Assembly: GCA_002373045.1 (NCBI GenBank)
Contig: DFHU01000065.1
Location: 1 to 20,342, forward strand
Length of the DNA: 20,342 nucleotides
Direction of reading: 5' to 3'
Origin: Pseudoselenomonas ruminantium
Lineage (GTDB): Bacteria > Bacillota > Negativicutes > Selenomonadales > Selenomonadaceae
Shown: positions 14,952-20,342 of the stretch, piece by piece
How positions within the stretch are numbered: the stretch's first letter is position 1
How the letters are laid out: each line of letters opens with the position of its first letter
Position numbers and translations under genes: made by a program
The notes under the pieces: model-generated
What the model saw: only the letters and a program-made list of their open reading frames with translations
Databases searched by the model: none
What the model was told of the DNA's origin: nothing

Positions 14952-15488
14952 TTACACGTTTTTCCCCATTTCATAAGCCTGCTGTTCATAGGATGAATTT
15001 ACGACTTCGCCCTTTTCGTAAACACCATGGGCCAAAATCACGCCCTTTTCCTCAATACCGGCAAAACAATCGGCAAAGCCACGGAAGCATTCGAGGGAAC
15101 GCTGCATAATGGCTTCACTATCTTCTGCAGCGGTCAGGATATAATAGAATTCCTTGTTCTTCAGCTCCGTCCAGCGGGGCAACGTGCGATCCAGCATGGT
15201 CTTTACCTGACCAGCAATCGCATAGAAATACACCGGAGAGGCCAATACCAGCACATCGGCCTCAATCATCTTGTCCAGGATTTCCGTCATATCATCCTTT
15301 TGGAAGCACTTATGAGTATGCCGACAAACATAGCAAGCGCGACAATAGCTGATTTTCTTGTCATTGATGAAAATCTTCTCAACATCGTGACCAGCCTCTT
15401 GCGCGCCTTTCATAAAAGCATCACATAAAAAATCTGAATTGCCTCCCTTGCGGGGACTGCCGGATAAAATCAAAACTTTCTTGCTCAT
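14952..15488 (-). CDS. Iron-sulfur flavoprotein (Isf-type, flavodoxin fold)
   Basis: A 178-residue protein. SGSPRKGGNS (9-18) is the FMN phosphate loop. C49, C52, C55 and C61 form Cx2Cx2Cx5C, the compact [4Fe-4S] motif of iron-sulfur flavoproteins. LASPVYFYAIAGQVKTMLDR is the conserved flavin-binding segment. Such proteins carry electrons from ferredoxin-like donors and reduce oxygen species or quinones. The start at 15488 is chosen because TTAGGAG lies 8 bases upstream; a longer frame from 15515 has no such site. It follows the AKR-hydrolase pair in the same direction after a 207-base hairpin-rich gap. No MerR-type operator is seen directly upstream, so read-through from P3 is possible but unproven. 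Confidence 0.9.
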   Translation of the reverse strand: MSKKVLILSGSPRKGGNSDFLCDAFMKGAQEAGHDVEKIFINDKKISYCRACYVCRHTHKCFQKDDMTEILDKMIEADVLVLASPVYFYAIAGQVKTMLDRTLPRWTELKNKEFYYILTAAEDSEAIMQRSLECFRGFADCFAGIEEKGVILAHGVYEKGEVVNSSYEQQAYEMGKNV

Positions 15489-15525
15489 TGTTAAAACTCC
15501 TAACATACAATACACAGAAAATGAG

Positions 15526-15582
15526 ATCTTCCTATGACAAAAGCGAAAGCAGATCGCTTTCGCTTTGCCTATTTAGGAAGAT
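15526..15582. terminator. Long two-tier hairpin, probable terminator or processing site
   Basis: The outer stem ATCTTCCTA/TAGGAAGAT (15526-15534 with 15574-15582) encloses an inner stem AAAGCGAAAGC/GCTTTCGCTTT with loop AGATC. It lies in the leftward gap between the exported hydrolase and the flavoprotein, just upstream of the flavoprotein ribosome site. There is only a weak T run, so it may attenuate rather than end transcription. Confidence 0.6.
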
Positions 15583-15606
15583 AAAAATGGGGATTATTTA
15601 TGCAAT

Positions 15607-15664
15607 CATGGCTAGGGGAAGCCATGGCTGGCGCAAAAACGGCGCATCCTGCGCCTAACGCCAG
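15607..15664. repeat. Cluster of GC-rich hairpins after the hydrolase gene
   Basis: CATGGCT pairs with AGCCATG (15607-15613, 15620-15626). CTGGCG (15628-15633) pairs with CGCCAG (15659-15664), enclosing GGCGCA-TCC-TGCGCC. With the two-tier hairpin at 15526-15582 they fill most of the gap between the two genes. Role unknown: mRNA stabilising, attenuating, or a repeated intergenic element. Confidence 0.5.
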
Positions 15665-15695
15665 CACTAGCTCATCCATGAGCGTCGTTATTGCC

Positions 15696-16820
15696 TCAAA
15701 GATTTTTATTGAAGAATGTATTAAGCTTCTTCACTGCGTCGTCCACATATTCCGGCACCCAATAGGTGCGGATGTGGCTGGCACCTTTTATCTGATAAAT
15801 TTCCTTATCTTGCGTGCCGGTGGCCTTAGCAAAAGCATCCTCCGTCATATAGAGCGTATCGGCCTTTTCCCCGGCAATCATCAAAAGTGGCTGATTGATA
15901 AGATCCATCCGGTCTTCCACATCAAAGGCCATAAGCTTCATGAATGATTCCGTGGTATAGCTGCCCGTGGCATTCGGATGACGATGGGAAAGGCCATAGT
16001 ATTCGATGCCGTCACGATAAAGTGTGTTCTCGGGAAGTTCAGCCATCTTGGCACGCAGCTGCTCATCAGTAGAATTGGGCGGCAGGAAACCTTCATAGAC
16101 GATTTCGCCGGTCAGTTCCTTTTCCCTGGCCTCTGCCGCTCTTTGGAGACGCTTCTGAATTCCCTGCACATCGGCATCCTGAAAACCATTGCGGCGTACA
16201 CGCCCGGAGTTGAACATCGACAGCGTTGCTACCGCTTTTATACGCTTATCCGTCTGCGCCGCTACCAGCGTATAGCCGCCACCGCCGCAGATTCCCAGCG
16301 AACCGATACGGGACTTATCCACCTTCTTGAGCGTGGACAGGTAATCTACCATGCCGCTGATATCCTCAATGCGGTTGGAAGGATAATCACGGAGACGCGG
16401 CTCACCGCCGCTGGCTCCCTGATAGCGGGCATCGGCAGCCACGGCAATATAGCCGAGTTCTGCCAGACGCTGGGCATAGAGCCCTGCTACCTGTTCCTTG
16501 CTGCCGCCATTGGGATGGGCAACGGTTACCGCAGCATAGGTCTTGCTGCTTGTTTCATCATAATCCGCCGGCAGATAAAGATTGGCTGCTACCCGAATGC
16601 CCTCTACCTCATACTCCACAGGCCGGATATTCACCTTACCCTTTACGTTTTGCGTAATCGCGCCTCTATACACAAGACCATAGGGATTGCTGTTTTGTAC
16701 CTGCGCCGAAACCTGTGTATTTACTGTTGCTGCCTCTGCCACATCGCCATTAAAGCCCATCGTGATAAAACCTCCCGCTATAACTGCCGCCAACGTCTTG
16801 ATTACCTTTTTCTTACGCAT
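15696..16820 (-). CDS. Exported dienelactone-hydrolase-like alpha/beta hydrolase (YcjY-like)
   Basis: A 374-residue alpha/beta hydrolase with a signal peptide (residues 1 to about 31, VAEAA). The nucleophile elbow reads SLGICGGGGY, so the nucleophile is probably C178, as in dienelactone hydrolase, not serine. D321 (GEKADTLYM) and H349 (KGASHIRTYW) are the likely remaining triad. Residues 215-300 form a helical cap. The YcjY/dienelactone-hydrolase-like branch is recognisable; the substrate is not. It starts 16 bases after the reductase stop (gene at 16837), so the two are co-transcribed from P3. An exported hydrolase behind a carbonyl reductase parallels the AEC operon, where exported esterases sit behind P1. 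Confidence 0.87.
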   Translation of the reverse strand: MRKKKVIKTLAAVIAGGFITMGFNGDVAEAATVNTQVSAQVQNSNPYGLVYRGAITQNVKGKVNIRPVEYEVEGIRVAANLYLPADYDETSSKTYAAVTVAHPNGGSKEQVAGLYAQRLAELGYIAVAADARYQGASGGEPRLRDYPSNRIEDISGMVDYLSTLKKVDKSRIGSLGICGGGGYTLVAAQTDKRIKAVATLSMFNSGRVRRNGFQDADVQGIQKRLQRAAEAREKELTGEIVYEGFLPPNSTDEQLRAKMAELPENTLYRDGIEYYGLSHRHPNATGSYTTESFMKLMAFDVEDRMDLINQPLLMIAGEKADTLYMTEDAFAKATGTQDKEIYQIKGASHIRTYWVPEYVDDAVKKLNTFFNKNL

Positions 16821-16836
16821 TTCATACCTCCCAAAA

Positions 16837-17835
16837 TCAACGTGCCTTTATCTGTGACCCGCCAAAGACTGCGGACATCTCCATATGGTTAAGCGCCGTA
16901 TCCAGTGCAGCAACTTCTTCCTGCGACAGCTCAATATCCGCAGCCCCGGCGTTTTCCTGCAAACGGTTCAGTTTACGCGTACCGGGAATGGGCACAATCC
17001 AGGGCTTTTTCGCAATCATCCACGCCAGAGAAATCTGTGCCGGTGTAGCATTTTTCCGTTCTGCCGTATCATGCAGCAACTGGAATAAATCGGCATTTTG
17101 TGCCGTGGCCTCGGCGCTGAACTGTGGCATGATGCTGCGATAATCCGTCTTATCCGTAAAAGTCTGCCCCTGATAAGCCCCCGTCAGCAAGCCGTTAGCC
17201 ATAGGCGAGAAGGCCACAAGGCCAATGCCCAGTTCTTCAAGCACGGGGAATAACGGCTCATAGTGACGTGCCATCATGGAATAACGATTCTGCACCGCAG
17301 TCAAAGGACACACCGCATGCGCACGGCGGATGGTATCCTCCTTGACCTCCGAAAGCCCCCAGCGCAAAATTTTCCCTTCTTTAATCAAATCCTGCATGAC
17401 GCCGGCCACTTCCTCAACAGGTACATTCGGGTCCTGCCGATGCTGATAGTAAATGTCAATATGGTCTGTCTGCAGCCGCCGCAGGGAATCCTCCACGGAT
17501 TTGCGGATAACTTCCGGACGGGCATTGGGAACCACAGGCTTATTGACCGTAGATGCCGTCAAATCAAAATGCACGCCAAACTTCGTGCCGATAACCACCT
17601 TATCGCGATAAGGCTTCAGCATCTCGCCCAGCAATTCTTCATTGATATGCGGATTTTCCGGCGTACCATATACCTCAGCCGTATCAAAGAAGGTATAGCC
17701 CATATCCACAGCTTTAGCCAGAAGCTTTCCCATTTCTTTCTTATCGGCAGGCGAACCATAACCGTGACTCATGCCCATACAGCCAAGTCCTACTGACGAA
17801 ACCTGCATATCTTTGCCCAAGGTGCGATATTTCAT
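16837..17835 (-). CDS. Aldo/keto reductase (AKR13/YajO-like branch)
   Basis: A 332-residue aldo/keto reductase with the complete tetrad: D51 and Y56 in FFDTAEVYG, K85 in IGTKFG and H132 in YYQHRQDP. The start MKYRTLGKDMQVSSVGLGCMGMS and the C-terminal IPIPGTRKLNRLQEN cofactor loop are typical of the YajO/AKR13-like group, which reduces small aldehydes. It is first in a leftward operon with the exported hydrolase and has AGGAGG 7 bases before ATG. Promoter P3 upstream overlaps the divergent MerR regulator's promoter, an arrangement typical of MerR-reductase pairs. Confidence 0.93.
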   Translation of the reverse strand: MKYRTLGKDMQVSSVGLGCMGMSHGYGSPADKKEMGKLLAKAVDMGYTFFDTAEVYGTPENPHINEELLGEMLKPYRDKVVIGTKFGVHFDLTASTVNKPVVPNARPEVIRKSVEDSLRRLQTDHIDIYYQHRQDPNVPVEEVAGVMQDLIKEGKILRWGLSEVKEDTIRRAHAVCPLTAVQNRYSMMARHYEPLFPVLEELGIGLVAFSPMANGLLTGAYQGQTFTDKTDYRSIMPQFSAEATAQNADLFQLLHDTAERKNATPAQISLAWMIAKKPWIVPIPGTRKLNRLQENAGAADIELSQEEVAALDTALNHMEMSAVFGGSQIKAR

Positions 17836-17903
17836 AATCAGCCTCCTGTAAAAATATACCTAAAATTACACTTGTCTTGCTTAACTACCTATGCTACACT
17901 CAA

Positions 17904-17934
17904 ATCATAGCAAACGGTAGTTGCTACCGGTCAA
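17904..17934 (-). promoter_or_regulatory. P3: MerR-type promoter and operator for the AKR-hydrolase operon
   Basis: Leftward, TTGACC (17934-17929), a 19-base spacer and TATGAT (17909-17904). The spacer reads GGTAGC-AA-CTACCG and ends TTTGC. It differs from P1 at only two spacer positions. It sits directly upstream of the MerR gene. Confidence 0.87.
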
Positions 17935-17949
17935 GAGTTTTTTTATATT
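17921..17949 (+). promoter_or_regulatory. Probable promoter of the MerR gene
   Basis: TTGCTA (17921-17926), a 17-base spacer and TATATT (17944-17949). Its -35 box lies within the P3 operator, so binding at P3 would also affect the regulator's own transcription. Confidence 0.55.
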
Positions 17950-17963
17950 TTTTGCCAAAAAAA

Positions 17964-17987
17964 TTGACCAGTCAAATGACCGGTCAA
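17964..17987. promoter_or_regulatory. 24-bp palindrome in the MerR gene leader
   Basis: TTGACCAGTCA-AA-TGACCGGTCAA has 11-base arms with one mismatch. It starts with the same TTGACCAGT as P2 but has no -10 box 19 bases on. It lies between the predicted start of transcription and the ribosome site and may be an autoregulatory site or a duplicated, disabled promoter. Confidence 0.6.
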
Positions 17988-18007
17988 TTCCGAAGGGAGA
18001 TTTTCGT

Positions 18008-18421
18008 ATGTATACCATGAAACAAGTCGGCGAAGAAACAGGGCTGGCCTATGAAACGCTAAAATTTTACTGTAATCAGGGGCTCATCCCCTATGTCAAG
18101 CGGGACAAAAACAATCGCCGCGTCTTTGACGAGCACGACCTGGCCTGGATAAAAAGCCTTGTCTGCCTCAAAAACTGCGATATGACCATCGTGGAGATGA
18201 AAGAGTACCTGCAAATGTGTATGGCCGGCAAAGACTCCATCCCCGAACGCAAAATCATGCTGGCCAAAAAGCAGAAGGAACTCAAAGAAAAACTGGCCTC
18301 CGTACAGGAAGCCATTGCCTATATTGACTGGAAACAACAGTTCTATGACGATGTGCAAAGCGGCAAAATCGAATATTACAGCAACCTTGTCCCCCCTGCC
18401 GAGGAACAGCAGGCTATCTAA
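18008..18421 (+). CDS. MerR-family regulator, AdhR/NmlR-like
   Basis: A 137-residue regulator. Residues 4-70 form the winged helix-turn-helix (MKQVGEETGLAYETLKFYCNQG, then RDKNNRRVFDEHD). About 75-120 is the dimerising coiled coil (KKQKELKEKLASVQEA). C53 in LVCLKNCDMT occupies the position of the essential cysteine of B. subtilis AdhR and NmlR proteins, which sense aldehydes and other electrophiles; C22, C57 and C71 are additional. There is no metal-binding Cys cluster at the C terminus, arguing against a metal sensor. The start at 18008 has AAGGGAG 8 bases upstream. It is divergent from the AKR-hydrolase operon; P1, P2 and P3 are its likely targets. Aldehyde sensing is inferred from homology and from the two reductases. 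Confidence 0.9.
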   Translation: MYTMKQVGEETGLAYETLKFYCNQGLIPYVKRDKNNRRVFDEHDLAWIKSLVCLKNCDMTIVEMKEYLQMCMAGKDSIPERKIMLAKKQKELKEKLASVQEAIAYIDWKQQFYDDVQSGKIEYYSNLVPPAEEQQAI

Positions 18422-18470
18422 AACAGTTGATAAAATTTACTGAAAACACCTTGGTACATCCGTTACTGAA

Positions 18471-18483
18471 AACTTATAAAAAG
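18471..18483. repeat. Right arm of a split hairpin flanking the IS element
   Basis: AACTTATAAAAAG here is the exact reverse complement of CTTTTTATAAGTT at 20063-20075, on the other side of the element. If the element is removed, the two arms form a 13-bp stem with a 5-7 base loop containing ATCAA, a likely bidirectional terminator between the MerR and EamA genes. Confidence 0.7.
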
Positions 18484-18680
18484 CTATAAACATTCCGTAG
18501 AAAGTTAACTTTTGTGTTCCATTCCTCATTCATCGCATCCGCTTTTGCCGTCCCGAAGAACAGACTACTTACGTTTGATGTAACGCTCCAGAGGCTTAAA
18601 TTCCCGACTAACAAATCGGTACATATCTGCATTGACTTGTCGGTGTCAGCTTGCAGATTGGGATAGCTCCGTTTCTCCAT
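18484..18680 (-). ncRNA. Putative TnpB guide RNA (omega/reRNA) scaffold
   Basis: In TnpB systems the guide RNA overlaps the 3' end of tnpB and ends at the element's right end, with the guide taken from the flank. Here that stretch contains CTGTTC-TTCG-GGACGG, a 6-bp hairpin with a UUCG loop (about 18552-18567), and AAAGTTAACTTT shortly before the end. The 5' boundary is a guess. The predicted guide begins AGCTTTTTATAAG in the flank below 18486. Confidence 0.5.
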
Positions 18681-19947
18681 AGCGTTTGAGATTTAAAGAT
18701 GCTTGAAAGTCACGGTCTATCACGTTGCCACAATGCGGACAAATATAAGTTCTGTCGGACAGCTTCAGGTCTTTCTTTACATATCCGCACTCGACGCAAG
18801 TCTTGGAACTAGGATACCAGCGGTCAGCAATAATCACGGGGATTCTTGCCCAATGTGCCTTGTATTCAATCTGCCTGCGGAATTCATAAAAGTTCTGTTC
18901 CTGAACTTTTTCAGACAGGTGCTTATTCTTCATCATGCCCTGAACATTCAGGTCTTCAAGGCATATAAACCTTGGCTTTCGGTCTATAATTGCTCTTGTT
19001 GCCTGATGTACATGATTGGCTCTGATGTTAGCCAGCCTGTGATTGATTCGTAAAAGTCTTTTTTCACTTTTTATAAGGTTGCTTGTTTTGCAGTAACTAT
19101 CTCCTTTCTTGTTTATCTGGTATTTACGAGATACCTGACGCTGCAACCTGCGTCTTTTCTTCTTGAGTTTCCTTATTGTATGGGACTTATTGATATTTTT
19201 GACTACTGTAGAGTCAGAGATTATCGCCAAGTCTTTGATACCTAAATCAATGCCCATCCCCTCGGTATAGGGACGTTTCGGCTGTTTGCGGACAAATTTC
19301 AGTCCTCGCATTGGCTTTAGCTTATACTTGACTACAAAGCCAATTCCCAGCCACCAATTTTCGCCATCAAAAGTTATTCGCAGTTGGGTGTATTTCATGC
19401 CGACAGGAATTCTGCCCTTTTCAGCAAGCCTTATCCAGTTGAGCCGTTGGCGGTTCTTTTTCTTGCTGCCCGCAATACTCTCCAGTTTGACATGTGTATT
19501 GGTGAACTGAATCTTTACATTGTCCTGATAGAAACGGAAGTCGCCATTCTTTTTGCTTCTGAATTTTGGATGTCCGTTCATATCGTAGACTGTTGGTTTC
19601 CTATCGATGCGAGCAAAATGTGACCGCTTCTTTGGTGAATATTTGACATAGCCAGCTTGTTTTTGTTTACGAAAGAAGTTCTTATATGCTATGCACAAGT
19701 CTTTGATGGCCTGCTTAGTGACATTGTTGGATATGTCCAGCAACCAAGGTTTTTCTCCCGAATTTCGCAGAACAGTGAATTCTTTGCGAAGGTCATAATC
19801 ACTTTGAAGTTTTCTGCCTTCCCTGAAATTATCCATTTGCTTATCTAAAGCCCAGTTATAGGCAAATCTTGAAGCACCCGCGAACTGAAAAAGTTTCGTT
19901 CTCTGCTTGTTGTTTGGCAGTAGTCGTATCCTAACTGACTTTATCAT
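18646..19947 (-). CDS. tnpB: TnpB, RNA-guided nuclease of IS200/IS605 elements
   Basis: A 433-residue TnpB. It starts MIKSVRIRLLPNNKQ, the standard opening; ATG at 19947 is used because GGGGAGG lies 8 bases upstream, while a GTG at 19956 abuts that site. The RuvC catalytic residues are present: D234 in GIDLGIKDLA, E331 in ICLEDLNVQGM and the DRDFQASLNL motif (about 411-420). The zinc finger is CVEC and CPHC (384-406). Length and motifs indicate an intact enzyme. TnpB cleaves DNA next to a TAM under guidance of the RNA made from the element's right end, favouring retention of the element. No frame disruption is visible. Confidence 0.95.
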   Translation of the reverse strand: MIKSVRIRLLPNNKQRTKLFQFAGASRFAYNWALDKQMDNFREGRKLQSDYDLRKEFTVLRNSGEKPWLLDISNNVTKQAIKDLCIAYKNFFRKQKQAGYVKYSPKKRSHFARIDRKPTVYDMNGHPKFRSKKNGDFRFYQDNVKIQFTNTHVKLESIAGSKKKNRQRLNWIRLAEKGRIPVGMKYTQLRITFDGENWWLGIGFVVKYKLKPMRGLKFVRKQPKRPYTEGMGIDLGIKDLAIISDSTVVKNINKSHTIRKLKKKRRRLQRQVSRKYQINKKGDSYCKTSNLIKSEKRLLRINHRLANIRANHVHQATRAIIDRKPRFICLEDLNVQGMMKNKHLSEKVQEQNFYEFRRQIEYKAHWARIPVIIADRWYPSSKTCVECGYVKKDLKLSDRTYICPHCGNVIDRDFQASLNLKRYGETELSQSAS

Positions 19948-19980
19948 CGCATTCACCTCCCCTATACGAATAATTATACC

Positions 19981-19996
19981 ATGCCTTGATGGGCAT
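19981..19996. repeat. Left-end hairpin of the tnpB element
   Basis: ATGCC-TTGATG-GGCAT forms a 5-bp stem in the left end. IS200/IS605 ends carry short hairpins recognised by TnpA; this one is rather far (about 60 bases) from the proposed tip, so the assignment is tentative. Confidence 0.4.
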
Positions 19997-20024
19997 TGTA
20001 CTATTTCTGTATTGGAAAGTAAGT

Positions 20025-20050
20025 TTGCTTAGGTTGCTTAGGTTGCTTAG
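20025..20050. repeat. Three tandem 9-bp repeats in the element's left end
   Basis: TTGCTTAGG occurs twice and TTGCTTAG a third time, in direct order, immediately inside the proposed tip at 20057. Confidence 0.85.
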
Positions 20051-20073
20051 ACTTTTTATCAACTTTTTATAAG

Positions 20074-20342
20074 TTATACTTGACTGTTAAAAGCCTCTTT
20101 GCGACTTCTTTGTAGTTTTTCCTCGGCAGTTGTATTGCCTCCCCTCATAGCCAGTACTACGCCGACGGCAATAAGTGCAAAACCGGGCAAAAAGCAGCTG
20201 GTCATAGCTTCACCGAGTAATAGCCAGCCTAAGATTGTGCCAACTATCGGCTGAAAGAACATAAACAGGCCGCCAATGGACGCATCCATATAGGTCAGCC
20301 CTTTGCTCCAAAGAACGAATCCTGCCGTGGTGGAAACCATCC
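20074..20342 (-). CDS. EamA-family (DMT) transporter, C-terminal part (runs off the right edge)
   Basis: About 89 C-terminal codons are visible. GLTYMDASIGGLFMFFQPIVGTILGWLLLGE, then GFALIAVGVVLAM, is the classic last part of an EamA domain (Px2GxxLGxxxLGE followed by a final membrane helix) and ends with a short charged tail. EamA proteins export or import amino acids and other metabolites; the substrate cannot be told from this piece. The stop codon (20076-20074) overlaps the left arm of the split hairpin, and the tnpB element begins about 12 bases further on. The gene itself is therefore undamaged, but its ancestral terminator seems split. Confidence 0.88.
   Translation of the reverse strand, partial: MVSTTAGFVLWSKGLTYMDASIGGLFMFFQPIVGTILGWLLLGEAMTSCFLPGFALIAVGVVLAMRGGNTTAEEKLQRSRKEAFNSQV

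Larger units (their letters stand above)
18484..20062 (-). mobile_element. Solo tnpB element of the IS200/IS605 type
   Basis: About 1.58 kb comprising a left end (about 110 bp upstream of tnpB), tnpB, and a right end of about 160 bp. There is no TnpA gene, so movement would need a transposase supplied in trans. In the tnpB direction the left flank ends TTGAT (20062-20058), a known target and TAM motif of the ISDra2 group. The right end probably closes at GTTTAT (18491-18486). There are no terminal inverted repeats or target duplications, as expected for this family. Boundaries are inferred from the split hairpin and may be off by a few bases. Confidence 0.75.

Noticed and set aside
17921..18007. 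Upstream TTG start for the MerR protein
   Set aside because: It falls in the P3 operator and has no ribosome site; the winged-helix domain begins at the ATG at 18008, which has AAGGGAG upstream.
18437..18473. 11-bp direct repeat TTACTGAAAAC (18437-18447 and 18463-18473) as a target-site duplication
   Set aside because: Both copies are on the same side of the element, and IS200/IS605 insertion makes no duplication.
20025..20050. Short tandem repeats as a CRISPR-like array
   Set aside because: The units are only 9 bp and abut each other without spacers; they belong to the element's left end.

Overview
The window comes from an anaerobic, carbohydrate-fermenting bacterium, most likely a Firmicute of the Negativicutes (Selenomonas, Megamonas or Mitsuokella-like). 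This is inferred from strong AGGAGG-type ribosome sites, a sugar PTS, many exported hydrolases and mid-range GC content; no rRNA or other phylogenetic marker is present. No tRNA, rRNA, CRISPR array or prophage is seen.

Positions 1-5137 form a plant beta-glycan locus. A leftward operon encodes PTS IIB, IIC and IIA of the lactose/cellobiose family, a GH1 6-phospho-beta-glycosidase and the start of an exported GH26 beta-mannanase. A divergent gene encodes a cytoplasmic CE2-type acetylesterase. Together they suggest extracellular mannan or glucomannan cleavage, phosphorylating uptake of (acetylated) disaccharides, and intracellular deacetylation and hydrolysis. Both divergent promoters are exact TTGACA-N17-TATAAT consensus, and both -35 boxes sit in the same operator half-site, so one unseen repressor probably controls both arms.

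Positions 5148-9652 hold a Tat-exported metallo-beta-lactamase-fold hydrolase behind a MerR-type 19-bp-spacer promoter, an intergenic zone with a long hairpin element and an 18-bp repeat, a GNAT acetyltransferase, an exported esterase fused to Sel1 repeats, and a decayed FMN-reductase gene. The acetyltransferase and the esterase are divergent, and each appears to have a structured, potentially switching mRNA leader.

Positions 9752-18421 look like one regulon. A MerR-family regulator of the AdhR/NmlR (aldehyde/electrophile) type lies at the right. Three promoters share TTGACC, a 19-bp spacer with a GGTAGC-NN-CTACCG-like operator and a -10 box. They drive (i) a leftward operon of an AEC transporter, two paralogous exported esterases and an exported double-cupin protein, (ii) a rightward aldo/keto reductase, and (iii) a leftward aldo/keto reductase plus exported dienelactone-hydrolase-like enzyme, possibly reading into an iron-sulfur flavoprotein. 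This is the best candidate here for an undescribed system: a local response coupling exported ester cleavage, transport and carbonyl reduction.

Positions 18484-20062 carry a solo IS200/IS605-type element encoding an apparently intact TnpB nuclease without TnpA. Its flanks are the two arms of a 13-bp stem, so it seems to have entered the loop of a hairpin between the MerR gene and an EamA transporter gene. This gives a concrete prediction of element ends, target motif (TTGAT) and guide sequence.
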